The notes below the pieces were generated by a model. That model worked only from the letters and a program-made list of their open reading frames with translations. It was not told the DNA's origin and made no database searches. 64,000 bases of DNA, taken from contig JAPMAC010000197.1 in the NCBI GenBank assembly GCA_028671895.1, positions 3,477,001 to 3,541,000 of the forward strand, in the 5' to 3' direction. This DNA is from Oenanthe sinensis (taxonomy: Eukaryota; Streptophyta; Magnoliopsida; Apiales; Apiaceae). Shown here one piece after another: positions 31,340 through 44,270 of the stretch (within the stretch, counting starts at the first letter, position 1; the number at the start of each line of letters is the position of its first letter). The translations under genes and the position numbers were made by a program.

Positions 31340-33785
31340 ATGAGTTTCCAGAAGTTAAGTAGCATCAAGATTCCTCCATTTGATAGAGAACACTATTCAC
31401 TATGGAAAAAGAGGATGTTCACCTTCATTAAAACTGCACATCACATGTACCCAGAAATTCTCAAAAATGGTCCATTCATGCCTGTTACTTTGGTTCCTGA
31501 AACCATCAGTGGTTCAGAATTTATTCCAGCCACATGGGTGCCCAAAGACCCTTCACAGTACACAGATACTAAAATAGAGAAAGTGTCTCTTGACAACAGT
31601 CTCATGTTGATACTGACTGATTCCTTAGATATGTCTATGTACAACAATGTTGTCACTTGTACAACTGCAAAGCAAGTACGGGAAACTATAGAAATACTGT
31701 GTGAACTGAAATCTTCATGTCAAAGCACAATGAAAGCATCACTGAGGTCTTTGAAAGATTTAATAACTTATTCAATGATCTTTAAATGCATGGCAAGCAG
31801 TATGAAACAAAAGAAAAGAATTTGAAGTTTCTACTAACTCTTCTAGATCACTTGGAAAGCAAGATTTCAGCTATAAGAGAAGGAAGAGATTTGTCTAAAC
31901 TTCCTTCGGAAACTCTCTATGGAATTTTGAAAACCTATGAGTTGGAGTTTTTCCAAAGAAAGTCTATTCTTGCAAACAGAGGAAAGATGGCAAATGTTTC
32001 AAATGCCTTGATTGTCAAAGAACCAGTGAGAATTAAAAGAGCAAATGCAAGTTAAAAGCAGAAAGATGAAGAAATTGATGAGAAAGATGTTGTTAAGGAA
32101 TCATCTATAAAAGATGAGTCAGATGAAGATGAGTTCTATACAATAGAAGAACTGGAAAGTATGGACGACAAATCTTTGGCTTTCATGGCTAAGAAATTTG
32201 GCAACTTGAGGTTCAAAAAGAACAGAAGTTTTAAGCCTAAATCCAAGCCAAATTTTAGCTCTTTCAACAAAGGAAAAAGTCCTAAAACCTTCTCACAAAG
32301 AGGTTACAAAACTGGAACAGTTGATAAATCCAAAATCAGATGCTTCAACTGTGATGAACTTGGACATTTTGCCATAGAGTGTAGAAAACCAAAGGTAGCT
32401 AAGAAAGACAAAGACTATCTGGAGCTAGAAGCAAAGTATGAAGCTCTTCTCAAAAAGCAGTCAGGAAAGGCATACATAGCTGAAGGAAAGTGTAGGGATG
32501 ACATTGATGAAGATGAAGATGAGGAATTTGTGAATCTAGCTCTCATGGCCAAGTCCAATGATGAAGGATCCATCTCAACAACTCAGGTACCCACTTTAAC
32601 TTCTATTTATATGTCAAACTCTCAATATAAAATGACTATAGAGGAACTAAGCACTGAAATGTTTAACACACATACTAGCATAACTGCAGGTTATGAGGAG
32701 ATCAATAGATTGCTAAAAGTGAATGATCAATTATCTGTGAAAAATGATCACCTAGAGTTAAGTCTAGTGAGCATGGAATATCTGAAATATGAGAATGATT
32801 ATCTGAAAAATAAAGTCACATGTCTTGAACAGATTGAAAAAGCCTTAAGGGAACAAATTTTTAAAAATGAATTAAAAATTAGATATTACCAAAACTCTTC
32901 AATCCTGGTTCAGGAATTCCATGAGAAACATCAAGAAAATTACAAAGTTGGAATTGGATTTGATTATGAGTCCTTAAAAAAGAAGAAATCTATCTCTATA
33001 AAAGAAAAGAAAATTGTAGTGCCAGGAAATCCACATGTCTTAAAGGCTGTCAAGAATCCCATATTTAAAAAGGTAACTATTGTGTTTGATGAGGAGAGTC
33101 TTGTCATTAAACAACAATTACAAGATAAGGATGACCTTGAAATAGAAAAGACCAAACCTCCTGTTGAGATAGGAAAGGAAGAAATTAAAAGTGATCATGT
33201 TGATGTTCAAACTGAAAAGAAACATGTTGAAAAATAAATTCAATCCATGCATGCTAAGAAAAAGAAACTAAATAGGAATGGTAAAGTAGGCATCAATAAA
33301 TACAACAATTATGCTCCACTGCACAATGCACCTAGAAAAGTTTGCAAAATTGTGGTTCCACAAATCACTTGACTCACATGTGTAAGAAGCCTATTATTAA
33401 AAATGATGAATTTTCTTATGGTTTTGTTAAGCCTTTGATGCATGATTATCAAACCTTCTGTGATAAATTTGACTGCATGCCATGTAATATGAATATCATG
33501 AATACTTGCTTTAGGCTCAGAAAATAGTTTGTTGATGGTTGCTTAAATCAAAATCTAAATATCAATGCTTCTAGGCCTAAATTTATTAGTCCTGTTAGAC
33601 AAAGTAAACAATCTCTATCACCTAAAAATGCATCTAGCTCAGGAAGCACAAATTTGAATACGAATCAAAACAAGAAAAATGAAAATATGCATGACAAAAG
33701 AACTATGACAGTTAAGAAAGCAAATGACATGCATGTAGCTAAATTTAAAGGACCCAACATTGTTTGGGTACCAAAGAAAACTTGA
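31340..33785 (+). pseudogene. Gag polyprotein of S3 (broken)
   Basis: Same family as S2 gag. It starts MSFQKLSSIKIPPFDREHYS. A frameshift lies between about 31690 and 31735, and in-frame stops occur at about 31783, 32053, 33235 and 33525. Preserved parts include the capsid end LYGILKTYELE, the zinc knuckle CFNCDELGHFAIEC (about 32342-32383), and a long Lys/Glu/Leu coiled-coil region. A second cysteine cluster (NCGSTNHLTHMC) has a frame break just before it. It ends in WVPKKT with a stop at 33783-33785. Capsid and RNA packaging are its family role. Confidence 0.88.
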
Positions 33786-36700
33786 ATTGTTTGCACTTGC
33801 AGGGCATAGGTAAATCAAAGATAGTCATATGGGTCTTGGACAGTGGATGATCAAGATATATGACTGGTGACAAAGCCCTGCTGTCACATTTCAAGGAGGA
33901 AGCTGGCCCATTAGTAACCTTTGGAGACAACAACATTTGATTTACCATGGGATATAGCAAATTGGTTCATGGAAATGTTGTCATTGAAGATGTAGCCTTG
34001 GTCAGTGGCTTGAAGCATAATCTATTCAGCATCACTCAATTCTGCAACAAGGATTTGAAGGTGGAGTTTGAAAAGGACTTATGCTTGATTTTTTCACAGA
34101 AAGACTAATGAAATTGCGCATTGTGGTGTAAGAAAAGGAAGCCTATTTGTAGCCAATCTGGATTCTGCAAACAAGGATAAAATCTGCTATTTTTACACCA
34201 AAGCCTCATAAAATGAGAGTTGGTTTTGGCACAAGAGACTGTCTCATTTAAATTTCAAGAACATTAATTCTCTAGTCAAAAGAGAATTAGTGAAGGATCC
34301 GCCCTCACTTGAATTCTCCATAAAAGGATTGTGTGAGGCATGTCATAAAGGAAAAATGAAAAGATCAAGTCACAGAAGCAAAGAGTTCACATCAATCATT
34401 AAGCCACTTCAATTAATTCACATGGATCTTTTTGGACCAGTGAATGTTATGTCAATGTCCAAAAAGAGGTATGCACTTGTCATGGTGGATGACTTCTCTA
34501 AATACACTTGGGTTGAATTCTTGCATTCAAAAGATGAAGCTCCTAGGATTATTATTGAAAATCTGAGAAGATTGGATAAGGGTCCTACACCTGTAGTGGT
34601 CATAAGGAGTGATAATGGAACATAATTCAAGAATGCTTCATTAAGTGAATTCTACAAGGAAAATAGAATCACTCATCAATTTTTAGCTCCAAGAACTCCA
34701 CAACAAAATGGCGTTGTTGAGAGAAAGAACATGACTCTTACTAGTTTTTGGGCTGAGGCTGTCAAGACTGCATGAAATACTCAAAACAGAACTCTTATCA
34801 CAAAACCAGTTGGAAAGACTCCTTATCACATCATGACAAACCTGCAGAGCGGCTAGACTGCTTTGAGCGGTCGGTAGCTATATTCCGCCGTAGATCGAGT
34901 TCTGGCTGGGACGAGAAGACCATCAGTCAAATACATGCATGTGTTTGGAACAAAATGCTTTGTTCTCAAGGATGATACTGATAAACTTGGAAAGTTAGAA
35001 GCCAAGGCTTATGAAAGAATTTTTGTCGAATACTCATTGGACAAAACAGTCTATAGAGTATATGTGATTGATCAACAAAAAGTAATGAAAAGTACAAATG
35101 TGACCTTTGATGACTTCAATTTTCCTGTTATGAGTCTTGAAGAAGAAAACTGTGACACGTTGAGATTTGAAAATGAAATGGAGCTGGAAGGAAATGAAAA
35201 TGACACAAATAGGAATGCACCTGAATGTTCACATGTGGAAATCTCACATGGAGCAAATAAAGAAATAAATGTAGAAGATTTCAGTCACATTCAACTTGAG
35301 AATTCTCCTCACAACCCCAGCATTCACTAAGAGGGAGCTTCTCAAGCATCTACAACAAATGCAAACCACTCAAATCAAGAGGAAGCTACTTCAGGAGAAA
35401 GAGGTGTGGGTCACTCAACTAAATGGAATAAGGCTCACACATCTGATCAAATTATTGGCAATCCCGAGGAAGGAGTAAGGACAAGAAGAACAACTATGAA
35501 TGAATGTGTATTTGCCTGCTTTCTGTCCAAAATAGAGCCCAAGTCAATTGAAGAAGCAATGTTGGATCATGACTGGATAACTGCTATGCAGAAGGAGCTA
35601 AATCAATTTGAAAGAAACAAAGTTTGGGAGTTGGTGCCACCACTTAGTGACAGATCAGTAATTGGCACTAAGTGGATTTACAGAAATAAAATGGATGAAT
35701 TTGGCACTGTGGTAAGAAACAAAGCAAGACTGGTTGCAAAAGGATATTCCCAAGAAGAAGGCATTGACTATGATGAGACCTTTGCACCAGTTGCAAGACT
35801 TGAAGCTATAATTTTTTTTTGGCATTTACAGCTCACTCAAATTTCAAAGTCTATCAAATAGATGTAAAAAGTGCTTTTCTAAATGGTGAATTGGAAGAAG
35901 AAGTTTATGTGCAACAACCTCCTGGCTTTGAAAACTCAAAATTTCCTGACTTTATATACAGGCTACTCAAGGCACTGTATGGACTTAAACAAGCTCCAAG
36001 AGCATGGTATGACACTCTGTCAAAGTTTCTTCTAGATAATCAATTCACTAGAGGAACTATTGACAAAACTCTCTTATACAAGAAGCATGGTGATGATATT
36101 ATCCTAGTTCAAATCTATGCGGATGATATTATCTTTGGTTATATAAATGAAAAGCTATGTCAAAGATTCTCAAAATTCATGCAAAATGAATATGAAATGA
36201 GCATGATGGGAGAGCTCAATTTTTTTCTTGGGCTTCAAATAAGTCAAAGAACAGATGGAATCTTTATAACTCAAACAAAGTATGTCAATGATCTGTTGAA
36301 AAGGTTTCACATGTAAGATTGCTCACCTGCTAAGACTCCAATGTCAATAGCCATGAAACTTGATGAAGACAAGAAGGGCAAAAGTTTTGATACGAAGACC
36401 TATAGAGGAATGATTGGTTCTCTTCTATATCTGACTGCAAGTAGACCTGACATCATATTTTCTACATGCCTTTGTGCAAGGTTCCAAGCAAATCCAAAGG
36501 AATCTCATCTCATTGCTGTCAAAAGAATTCTCAGATACTTGAAAGGAACTCCTCACATGGGACTATGGTATTCTAAGGAAAATGGATTCAATTTTATTGG
36601 ATACACAGATTCAGACTATACTGGTTGTAGAGTTGACAGGAAGAGCACTTCAGGAAGCTGTCAAGTTTTTGGATAAAGACTAGTTTTATGGTACAACAAA

Positions 36701-37063
36701 AAGCAACAATCTGTGTCAACATCCACAGCTGAAGCTGAGTATATAGCTGTTGGAAGTTACTGTGCTCAAGTGCTTTGGATAAGGAATCAACTAAGAGATT
36801 ATGGGCTGGTACTGGAAAAGATTCCTATCAAGTGTGATAATACAAGTGCCATCTCAATTGTGGCCAATCCTGTGAATCACTCAACAACAAAACACATTGA
36901 CATCAGGTATCATTTTATCAGGGAATATGCTGAGAATGGTACTATTGTACTAATCTATGTTCCAACACAGAAATAGTTAGCAGACATTTTTACTAAGCCT
37001 TTAGATGAAGCTACCTTCAACAGGTTGGTTAGTGAAATTGGAATGCTAAATCCTTCAAGCTAA
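33786..37063 (+). pseudogene. Pol polyprotein of S3: protease, integrase, RT, RNase H (broken)
   Basis: The pol frame is -1 relative to gag, as in S2. Protease keeps VLDSG, but the next codon is a stop. Integrase keeps LIHMDLFGP, IRSDNGT (then a stop) and QQNGVVERKN. About 15 codons are missing after that, and a foreign 70-bp insertion follows at 34842. RT keeps WIYRNKMDE, a frameshift in a T run near 35812, VYQIDVKSAFLNG, LYGLKQAPRAWYD and the catalytic YADDIIFG. RNase H keeps TDSDYTGC, AEAEYI, CDNTSAI and TKHIDIRYHF. Further stops lie at 36314, 36673 and 36973. It ends GMLNPSS. Confidence 0.93.
34842..34912. other. Short foreign GC-rich insertion in S3 integrase
   Basis: About 71 bp (CTGCAGAGCGGCTAGACTGC to GGCTGGGACG) interrupt the codons between MTN and the KRPSVKYMHVFG-like continuation. 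It is clearly GC-richer than its surroundings and matches nothing else I can recognise here. Filler DNA captured during break repair, possibly organellar, is a guess. Confidence 0.65.
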
Positions 37064-37895
37064 ATGGCTGTAAAAATGAGTCTGTAACTATTACAACAAC
37101 TACTTCACATACATGATCTCTACAATGAATTATCTAAATGAAGTAAAACTGGTGCATACTTATAAATGCATTAGTCATGTTGTTGTACGTTGTTTTTTAA
37201 ATCAAAAATTAGCAGCTTAGAATTATTTATGTTATTTTCCAAGGTTTAACCTGTTAAGGATTGAATATTCTTATGCATTCTTAAATAACAAGAGTATTTA
37301 TCTTAAATACAGGGATATGTTATCAAAATAATTTCTGACTAAATTGATTTTATTCAATTAAAATTAATTTAGATTTTATTTTGAAAAAGGTTTAGTTATT
37401 TTATTTTCTAAGTGAAAGTAAAATAATTTTCTGATAACTTGAGTTTTTGAATAAGTTGCCATCATCTTTCAGACTTCTCGAATTAGTACATATTTGCAGA
37501 GTTCTCGAGTGAGATTGACTTGATTGAGTTCTCTATAATATCTTTCAGAGTTCTCGAACAACTCATATGTTGACATCTCGAATCAGTTATCTATGAGTTC
37601 TCAAAGGCTTCATTTTTACAGTTCTCGATTGATTACTTTTGGAGTTATCGAATCAAATCAAACAGTTAATTATCAAAGTTACTTTATTCATTCAGAGTTC
37701 TCGAATACTTCAAATTGATTACAATTCTATTCAAGTTGTCTACACACATATGTATAGCAAAGTAGATCTACAATTCATTTCTACGCTTATTCGAAAACTC
37801 AAGGAACCCTTGTCTCTCTATAGTTGCATTCGAACTCTTCAAGCTTTTCTAAAACTACTTCATTTCTTCTATTTCTCCTTTCTATACACTACTTC
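37064..37895 (+). promoter_or_regulatory. Spacer of S3 with inverted copies of the U3 motif
   Basis: Between 37471 and 37707 there are about nine copies of GACTTCTCGAAT/GAGTTCTCGAAC, the reverse complement of the ATTCGAGAAGTC motif in the S3 LTR. A weak TATA-like sequence lies near 37748. ORF3 starts at 37896. The proximal part (37064-37470) is AT-rich without recognisable features. The regulatory role is inferred. Confidence 0.5.
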
Positions 37896-39129
37896 ATGGC
37901 ATCATCTAGCTCAGCTGCTGTGTTCATCATCCCTGATACTAACTTCTTGGCCATCTCGCGTGCTGCAGATGCCAAAGATCAATACAAGTACTTTACCAAG
38001 TTTTTCCTCGACTCCTACCTGAAGGAATCTCTTCTCTGCAACCCCACTCTATACATGGATATTCTTGGGCAGTTCTGGAATACTGCAACCTGAGGAGAGG
38101 TAGCACTTGAAGATGGAGCTTCAAAGATTGTGTTCAGCTGCAGGATTCAAGATGTGAACATGAGCTTCAATGAGGATGACATGAATGAATGTTTATCTCT
38201 ACCAACCAAGGATTTTGACTCGGACCCCACAAACTCTGAAATAGTAGGATTCTTGGAGTTCATCAAGTATGCTGAGGACAAAATTAAGATTGAGAAAGTT
38301 TTTAAGAAGTTTCTAAGGAAATAGTGGTCATATGTTTTTGACCCTCTAGTGAGAGTCTTCACTTATAGGAAAACTGGCTTTGATCAACTAAGTTTGATAG
38401 CCCTGAAGCTTAGACACTCTTTGGACTACAACACCAAACTCAATATAGGGAAGCTGATTCTTGGGGAGCTTGCCACAAGACTGCCAAAGAGAGGTAATGA
38501 AATATTCTTTCTTAGATTTATTCAATCTGTACTTAATTATAAAAATGCTCAATTGATTGAATTGCCTGGAATGGATAAACATAAAATTGGCTATTGTAAA
38601 TCCATGTCAAAGAATATCTTTGCTTCATTGGAAACAAGAAGTATAGTGTGTAACACCTTGCAAATTACTCCTCACATGAGTAATTTATTTAGGAGTTATC
38701 CACTTGTGCAACCTAAATTTCATGCACTTGATACAACAAGAATTCTCATGATAGAAGAAGCTCAAACTCTACCTAACCTAGGGAGTTCTAACCCAGCTGA
38801 AACCTCTTCTTCAAATACCTTAGATGCTAGTCAACCAACCTCTACATCCTCTCAATAGGGTGTAGTTGAAAAGAAAAAAAAGGAGAAACCAGCTACTAAA
38901 AGAAAGCTAACTGTAGTAGTTGAACAAGATGAGTCACCAGTGGTTGCTTTCACCAGGAGAAAGAAAATGAAAAGCAACACAACAGACCACTCTGTATCCT
39001 CTCAAAAGGATGCAGAGATTAACAAGTGATTAGACCTGCTACTAGATGCATTCTCTCAATATAATATATCTATTGAAATTGGGAGTCAACCCACTCCATC
39101 TTATACAGAGTCTGCACCATTGCAGGAAT
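37896..39129 (+). pseudogene. ORF3 of S3, first part
   Basis: Starts MASSSSAAVFIIPDTNF, with in-frame stops at 38091, 38322, 38856 and 39027 but no frameshift up to the first three. WSYVFDPLVRVF and LILGELATRLPKRGNEIFFL correspond to WSYFFDALIKCF and LLNEISAKLGNKI in the S1 ORF3, and a Ser/Pro/Lys-rich tail follows in both. The two proteins are therefore homologous though divergent. Function is unknown. The reading frame crosses the S4 insertion and continues at 62965. Confidence 0.8.
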
Positions 39130-39934
39130 TGTTGGGTCCCAAAGTATCGTAGAAAGGGGGTTGAATACGATACTCACAATAATTTGAATTCTTTTCAGAA
39201 TTTGCGGATAAATAAATTATTGTTTCTGAGTGAGTTTGGCCATTTGTAGTATTTAGGTGAGCTGCTTACTAATTTTCTGTATTTATGAATAATCATTTAA
39301 GATCTAAAAAATTAGCAAGTAAATAAATGAGACAAGGTTCGGGGAATATATCTTTTGTATATAAACCAGAGGGGTGCTACACCCAGTTAAAAATATAATT
39401 GGCTTCCGAAGAATAAATTAGTTCTTCACTACAACAAAGAGATATGACTGATTCCTATTACAATGTTTGACTATGTGTTTGTATAAAAGGAAATCAATCT
39501 CACAGATAGTGTTTTATAATAGTCCTAAATATTTGTAACATAATGAACCGACTAGATTATAAAACTCCGATGAAGGAGGTATGTGTATGGCTTTGTATCT
39601 CTTCTTCTTCGGCTTCTATTTTCTCTCTGTATCTCTGTGTGTGGTTGGATTTCTCCATACTTCAAAATGAGCAAGTCATTTTGTTTATATATTGTAGACT
39701 TTTACAAAGGGATTGTTAAGGGGCGAATTTAGTTATAGGTATTCTAATGGGCGAAAATGGTTATAGATATGTAATAGGCGAATTTGGCTATAGATATCTA
39801 ACAGGCGAATTGGCTATAGAATTCCTATTGGCCGAATTTGGCCTAGAAAGCTATCAGGGGAATTGGGCATTAGATATTCTAATAGGCGAATTTGCCTGAG
39901 ATAATCTAACAGGCGAATTTGGTTTGAGATAATC

Positions 39935-41920
39935 TGTAATATCCTCATTTTATATATATATATATATTAAATTTAGTTATTGAATATATATATTTAATTA
40001 TATATATGTGTGTAACTCTCTCTATATATATAGTCAAAGATATGATTATAAAGATATTAAAATAGTTATTTTTGTTTTAATTAGAATAGATATGGCTATC
40101 TTTTATTTTGGAAAGTTTTTGAAATTTGAATTGGTTATTATACTGATATTATGAGTATTAATTTTGACATCAATTAGGGAATGTGTTAAGGGACATGAAT
40201 GTTATAAATAGAGGCTTTGGGTTAAAGAAAAATACACACACAAAGTTAGTCACAAAATTTTCTCTCTAGGTAACGTCTTGTTTCTCTAAAAATATTCTTA
40301 TGTTCATAGCAATTACTTGAGGTGATATATAATTCATATATATTACATTGAGTTTTTGTGTAAACACATCTGAGTTATAGTATTTTGTGTATATATATAT
40401 GTATGTATATTGTGTTGATTTATTTATTCATCAGTTAGCTATATTGATATATGTTTCAAGATTGGGTTATGTCAAGCTTTATTTAGAATGTAAAGATTGG
40501 CAAATCCCTAATTGTATATTTGTATTGTATATTTTATGAATGGCTATGGTGCTACTACTCTCCTGTATATTATATAGTAATTTTGACTTCTTTTAAGATT
40601 GGGTTATGTTAGACTTTATTTACAATGTAAAGACTGACAAAGCCCTAATTGTATTGTAATATTATTAATGGCTATGGTGCTACTACTCTCATGTATATTA
40701 TATAGTATTTTAGACTTGTTTTAAGATTGAGTTATGTCAGACTTTATTTACAATGTAAAGATTGACAGAGCCCTATTTGTATAATTGTATTGTATAGGTT
40801 ATGAATGGTTATGGTGCTACTTACTCTCATGTATAGTATGTAGTATTTTAACCATTTTAGGTCAAAACCCTTTTTGCAAATTTTATTAATGATTATATTT
40901 TCGCATCAGTGCTATTTTGTTATGTCACTATTTTATTATATTACCATTATGCTAGTACAAAATTTTGTATCAAACACCTCTTTTATATATTGTTATATTT
41001 ATTGATTTTATCATTTAGTTGTAGTTTTGTAGCACGTATATTTGTTAATGGATTTGGTCAACAATACTGATATGTTATTTTTCATTGTTGTTTGTGTTGA
41101 ATATGTGATTAATTTAGGATCTCTTCGTGAATAGCTTGATTGTTGATTGAAGTAAGTTTCTCTCCAGACCTTTAGTTAGTTTTTGAAATGTATATTTATA
41201 TGTTTAAACTCTGAAAATTATTGTTTCTGTTCCATATTTTACTTTATTAAAATATGGTCAAGTGGTATTAATTTAATTTCATTAACGTATAAAATGTAAG
41301 ATTTTAGTACCCCAGTTTCGTCTTTGTATTGGACCCGTTAGTACTTGCGTTATAGTTCCGGAACTAGCCTTCGATACCTTACTAGGGCGCACCATTTTTT
41401 TGGGCCCTTCGGGGAGGTGCACTTTTATCGATACCTTAGTAAGGGACGCAGTATTAGTAATTTTGTGTTAAGGACCGTGTCACCGGGTAGTGGCCTGAGT
41501 ATTAAACTGTGGGGATAAAAATGTTTTCGGGTTTTGTATCGAAATTGTTATCGTATTGTATATCGAAAATTGATTCAAATTGATGTATTCAGTTTACTTG
41601 TTTTTACTGTACTTACTTGACCAGACTAGTGGCGAGGTTAGTTACTTGCTGAGCTTTGTAGCTCACTCCTTTATAATATTTCAGGTTATATTTGGGATGA
41701 ATAAAGACTCTTCAAGCATGCTATGTGATATATTAATTTTATCTCTAAGTTTCAGTATTGTTTTTTTCTGTGAGAGCTGCGCCTCTTTATTGTGAACGTT
41801 AATTTTTATTTGACCTTTAGTTGTACGTTGACTTGTCTTTTGCTATCAATAAATATGTAGTTTTTCATTTTATTGGGTTTTCGATATAAGTTTAACATCC
41901 CAAAAAGTCGGGATGTTACA
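39935..41920 (+). repeat. Solo LTR (1,986 bp) inside the S4 LTR
   Basis: Starts TGTAATATCC and ends GGGATGTTACA, flanked by TAATC on both sides (39930-39934 and 41921-41925). TATAAATAG lies at about 40205. The last 30 bp form a short palindrome (TTAACATCCC and GGGATGTTA). No coding sequence is visible. Termini and the segment around 41480-41510 (ACCGTGTCACCGGGTAGTGG) remind me of Gypsy LTRs, but the family is not certain. Orientation is set by the TATA box. Confidence 0.85.
40457..40858 (+). repeat. Three tandem copies of a 126-140 bp unit in the solo LTR
   Basis: Each unit begins AAGATTGGGTTATGT or a close variant. Each includes ATGGCTATGGTGCTACT (ATGGTTATGG in the third) and a TATAGTA-like end. 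Units start at about 40457, 40597 and 40723. Confidence 0.85.
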
Positions 41921-42845
41921 TAATCTAACGGGCGAATTTGCTTATAGATAATCTATTGGGCGAATTTGCCTATAGATAATCTATTGGGTGAATTTTCCTA
42001 TAGATAATCTATTGGGCGAATTTGCCTACCCATGTCTTTAGCTTTGATCTTGACTTTGACTAGACTTTGACTTTGCCTTGACTTTGACTTTGAGGAATAC
42101 CTTTGAATAAATCTTTAAAATAATTCCTTTGTCAGTCTTCAATTCTTCTCGCAGTTAACTGATTCCTTGATTTGTGTAGAGTCAATTCTTCTCTTATAGT
42201 GCTGACGTCTAGTGCATTGGTCTGGTTCACAAATGACTAACACTGATTAGAATTAATCTTCACTTGTAATTAATTTCAGTTAATATTTGCTCAACTGTTC
42301 CTTTGATTCGAGCATTGACTATTAATAAACACTGTATTTTCACTAGAATCTTTTCTGGTACTCAGACAACGTCTTCATTACTACCACAATCTTGAATACT
42401 TCATTCTTTGTTCTTCACTGATGCTTGAACATATGAATGAACATCTTTCAGTGAGTATAACTCTAAGACTACAGCTGTCTTCTTTAACCTTTATCTTTAT
42501 CCTGTATTCAATTCTTCTATATTCCTATGCTTCGAACACTGTCTATCTTCAATCAATGCTAATACGCTGGAATCTTCTAATGACACTTTTATACTGAATC
42601 TTCAACACTTCTGAAACCCTGAAAGTCTTTACACATTATTCTTCACTGAGGCTTGAACATATTAATGAACTTCTTTCAGTGACCTGTATTAGACTTCAAA
42701 ACTTATTCTAATGTCTTGATTCACTGTATTTGCCTTATCTTCATTTCTTCCTGATTTCCGTGTAGGCGTAGTATTATTTACCTGTCCTGTTCTAGTGTTG
42801 AGTTACCACGATTACTATTCATACAGCTTCGTAATCTCACCAAAA

Positions 42846-43515
42846 GGAATCCCCCTATTTGATTGTTAAACCTAGCAAACAAATCTCATAGAGAGGACAA
42901 CTCAACTAACAACTAGAAAAAGTAATGGTCCGGAACTTGTAACTAATGCTACTGGTTTTTCTAGATCAGATTCTGCATTTCCAGAATTCTTGAGTAACTG
43001 AAATGAAAGATGTTTGTTCCTCTAGCACTGAACTGATATTCATGTAGTATCATCTTCATTTCTATCTGTGTTTGAGCTTTTTCTGCTTCAAAATCCTTCT
43101 TAGTTTGAACTTAAAGATCTTATCATAAACTGAGCTTCATAAAAATCAAAATTCATGGGAACATCTTTAATAGAACATAAAACATAGCTCAAATAATGTT
43201 CTCCCCCTGAGAATGTGATTATTCTTCTTTTTCATCTTCTGCCTTTAAATAAACAATGGAAGTGTCAACTCTTTTCTGTATATCCCACTTGGATGAAGAA
43301 TCCTCTATTGACAACTCCTTTCAAGTATAAGATACAGTTTCTTAATTCTTCCATATTCTTTTATTTCCCATAAAGATTAGAAGATAATATTTTCTTCTTT
43401 TTCTTGTCTACTATATTCTTCTCCCCCTAAGGTTATTACCTTCTCCCTGAAGGATACGAAGATAAGAAGACCTTCTTCCTTTTTCTTGTATACTAAATTC
43501 TCCCCCTTAGTTGAG
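42846..43515 (-). other. Multiple polypurine tracts upstream of the S4 3' LTR
   Basis: On the minus strand, AGGGGGA-type tracts occur next to the LTR (plus-strand CCCCCT at about 42851-42856). Others lie at about 43201-43209, 43422-43430 and 43500-43508. Two are embedded in a duplicated segment reading ACAAGAAAAAG on the minus strand. Repeated PPTs are described for Sireviruses, which supports the lineage call. Confidence 0.65.
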
Positions 43516-43775
43516 GAATCCTCCAATGGCCCATGATATTTCAAATGGCTTGTCTTCCAAAGAAGGTTCTCGTCTGTCATTGATTGAGAAAATATAGTAA
43601 CTTTTCTTCCAGAAGTAGCAAGTAACAAGGGTAAGTGTTTGATCTATGGTTTCCTCACTTTTACTACGTTCTGTTGGTGTTTACACTTTAGTGTCGAGCA
43701 CTTTTGAAGTGTTTCACTCTTTCTCTCCCTATCTCTCACTCAAGTATATCTCTCCCTCAGTTTCACTCAAGTGTT

Positions 43776-44270
43776 TCACTCTCTTATTTTCACTCTACAT
43801 TCCAAATATAGCCTTCTGTACCTGCAAGTGAAATCCATCAATTCATATATATTCTCATCACCTGATTCATCAAAATGAACCGAATCACTATCAAGTGGAG
43901 AATTGCCTTGTAGAGGTGTTCTTGATCTATAATGCATAAGCACTGTCTCAGCACCAGACTCAATAGATTTTGCTAAATCACTGTCTAGTGGAGCCTCACC
44001 TCTTTGAGATGGGTTATCCCAAGATATTAAATCTATTAGGGAATCCCGCCTTGTTCTATCAAGGGATTGCCTCATACCTTCTCCGTAGACGGGAGATGGA
44101 CTTCCCTTTTCAGGGTCTAGAAATATTCCTTCTAGGAGGGTCATCACGTTGGATTCTGTAATGAATGACAGTTAAGAACCCATGATTCCCTCAATAGCCT
44201 GTGAAGGCATGTCCTACACAGTATCTACCTGTGGAGGCTCTACTGTCTCAATAACTTCATCTACCGTAAC
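43776..44270 (-). pseudogene. ORF3 remnant of S4
   Basis: A minus-strand frame of 123 codons (MMTLLEGIFLDPEKGSPSPV, with DNPSQRGEAPLDSDLAKSIE) extends upstream with stops to about 44270. Its acidic, Ser/Pro-rich style and its position between pol and the polypurine tracts match ORF3 of the other SIRE-like elements. Direct similarity is too low to align by eye. Confidence 0.4.

Larger units (their letters stand above)
39130..42845 (-). repeat. 3' LTR of S4, split by a solo LTR
   Basis: About 1.73 kb of LTR once the nested element is discounted, collinear with 61262-62959. It contains GGCGAATTTGGCTATAGATA-type repeats at 39715-39930 and 41926-42025. A perfect 9-bp hairpin with G-rich loop on the plus strand lies at 39143-39174. 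Confidence 0.93.

Noticed and set aside
43646..43831. Small plus-strand frame rich in Ser/Phe/Leu
   Set aside because: Opposite strand to S4 and shadow of a T/C-rich segment; no domain.
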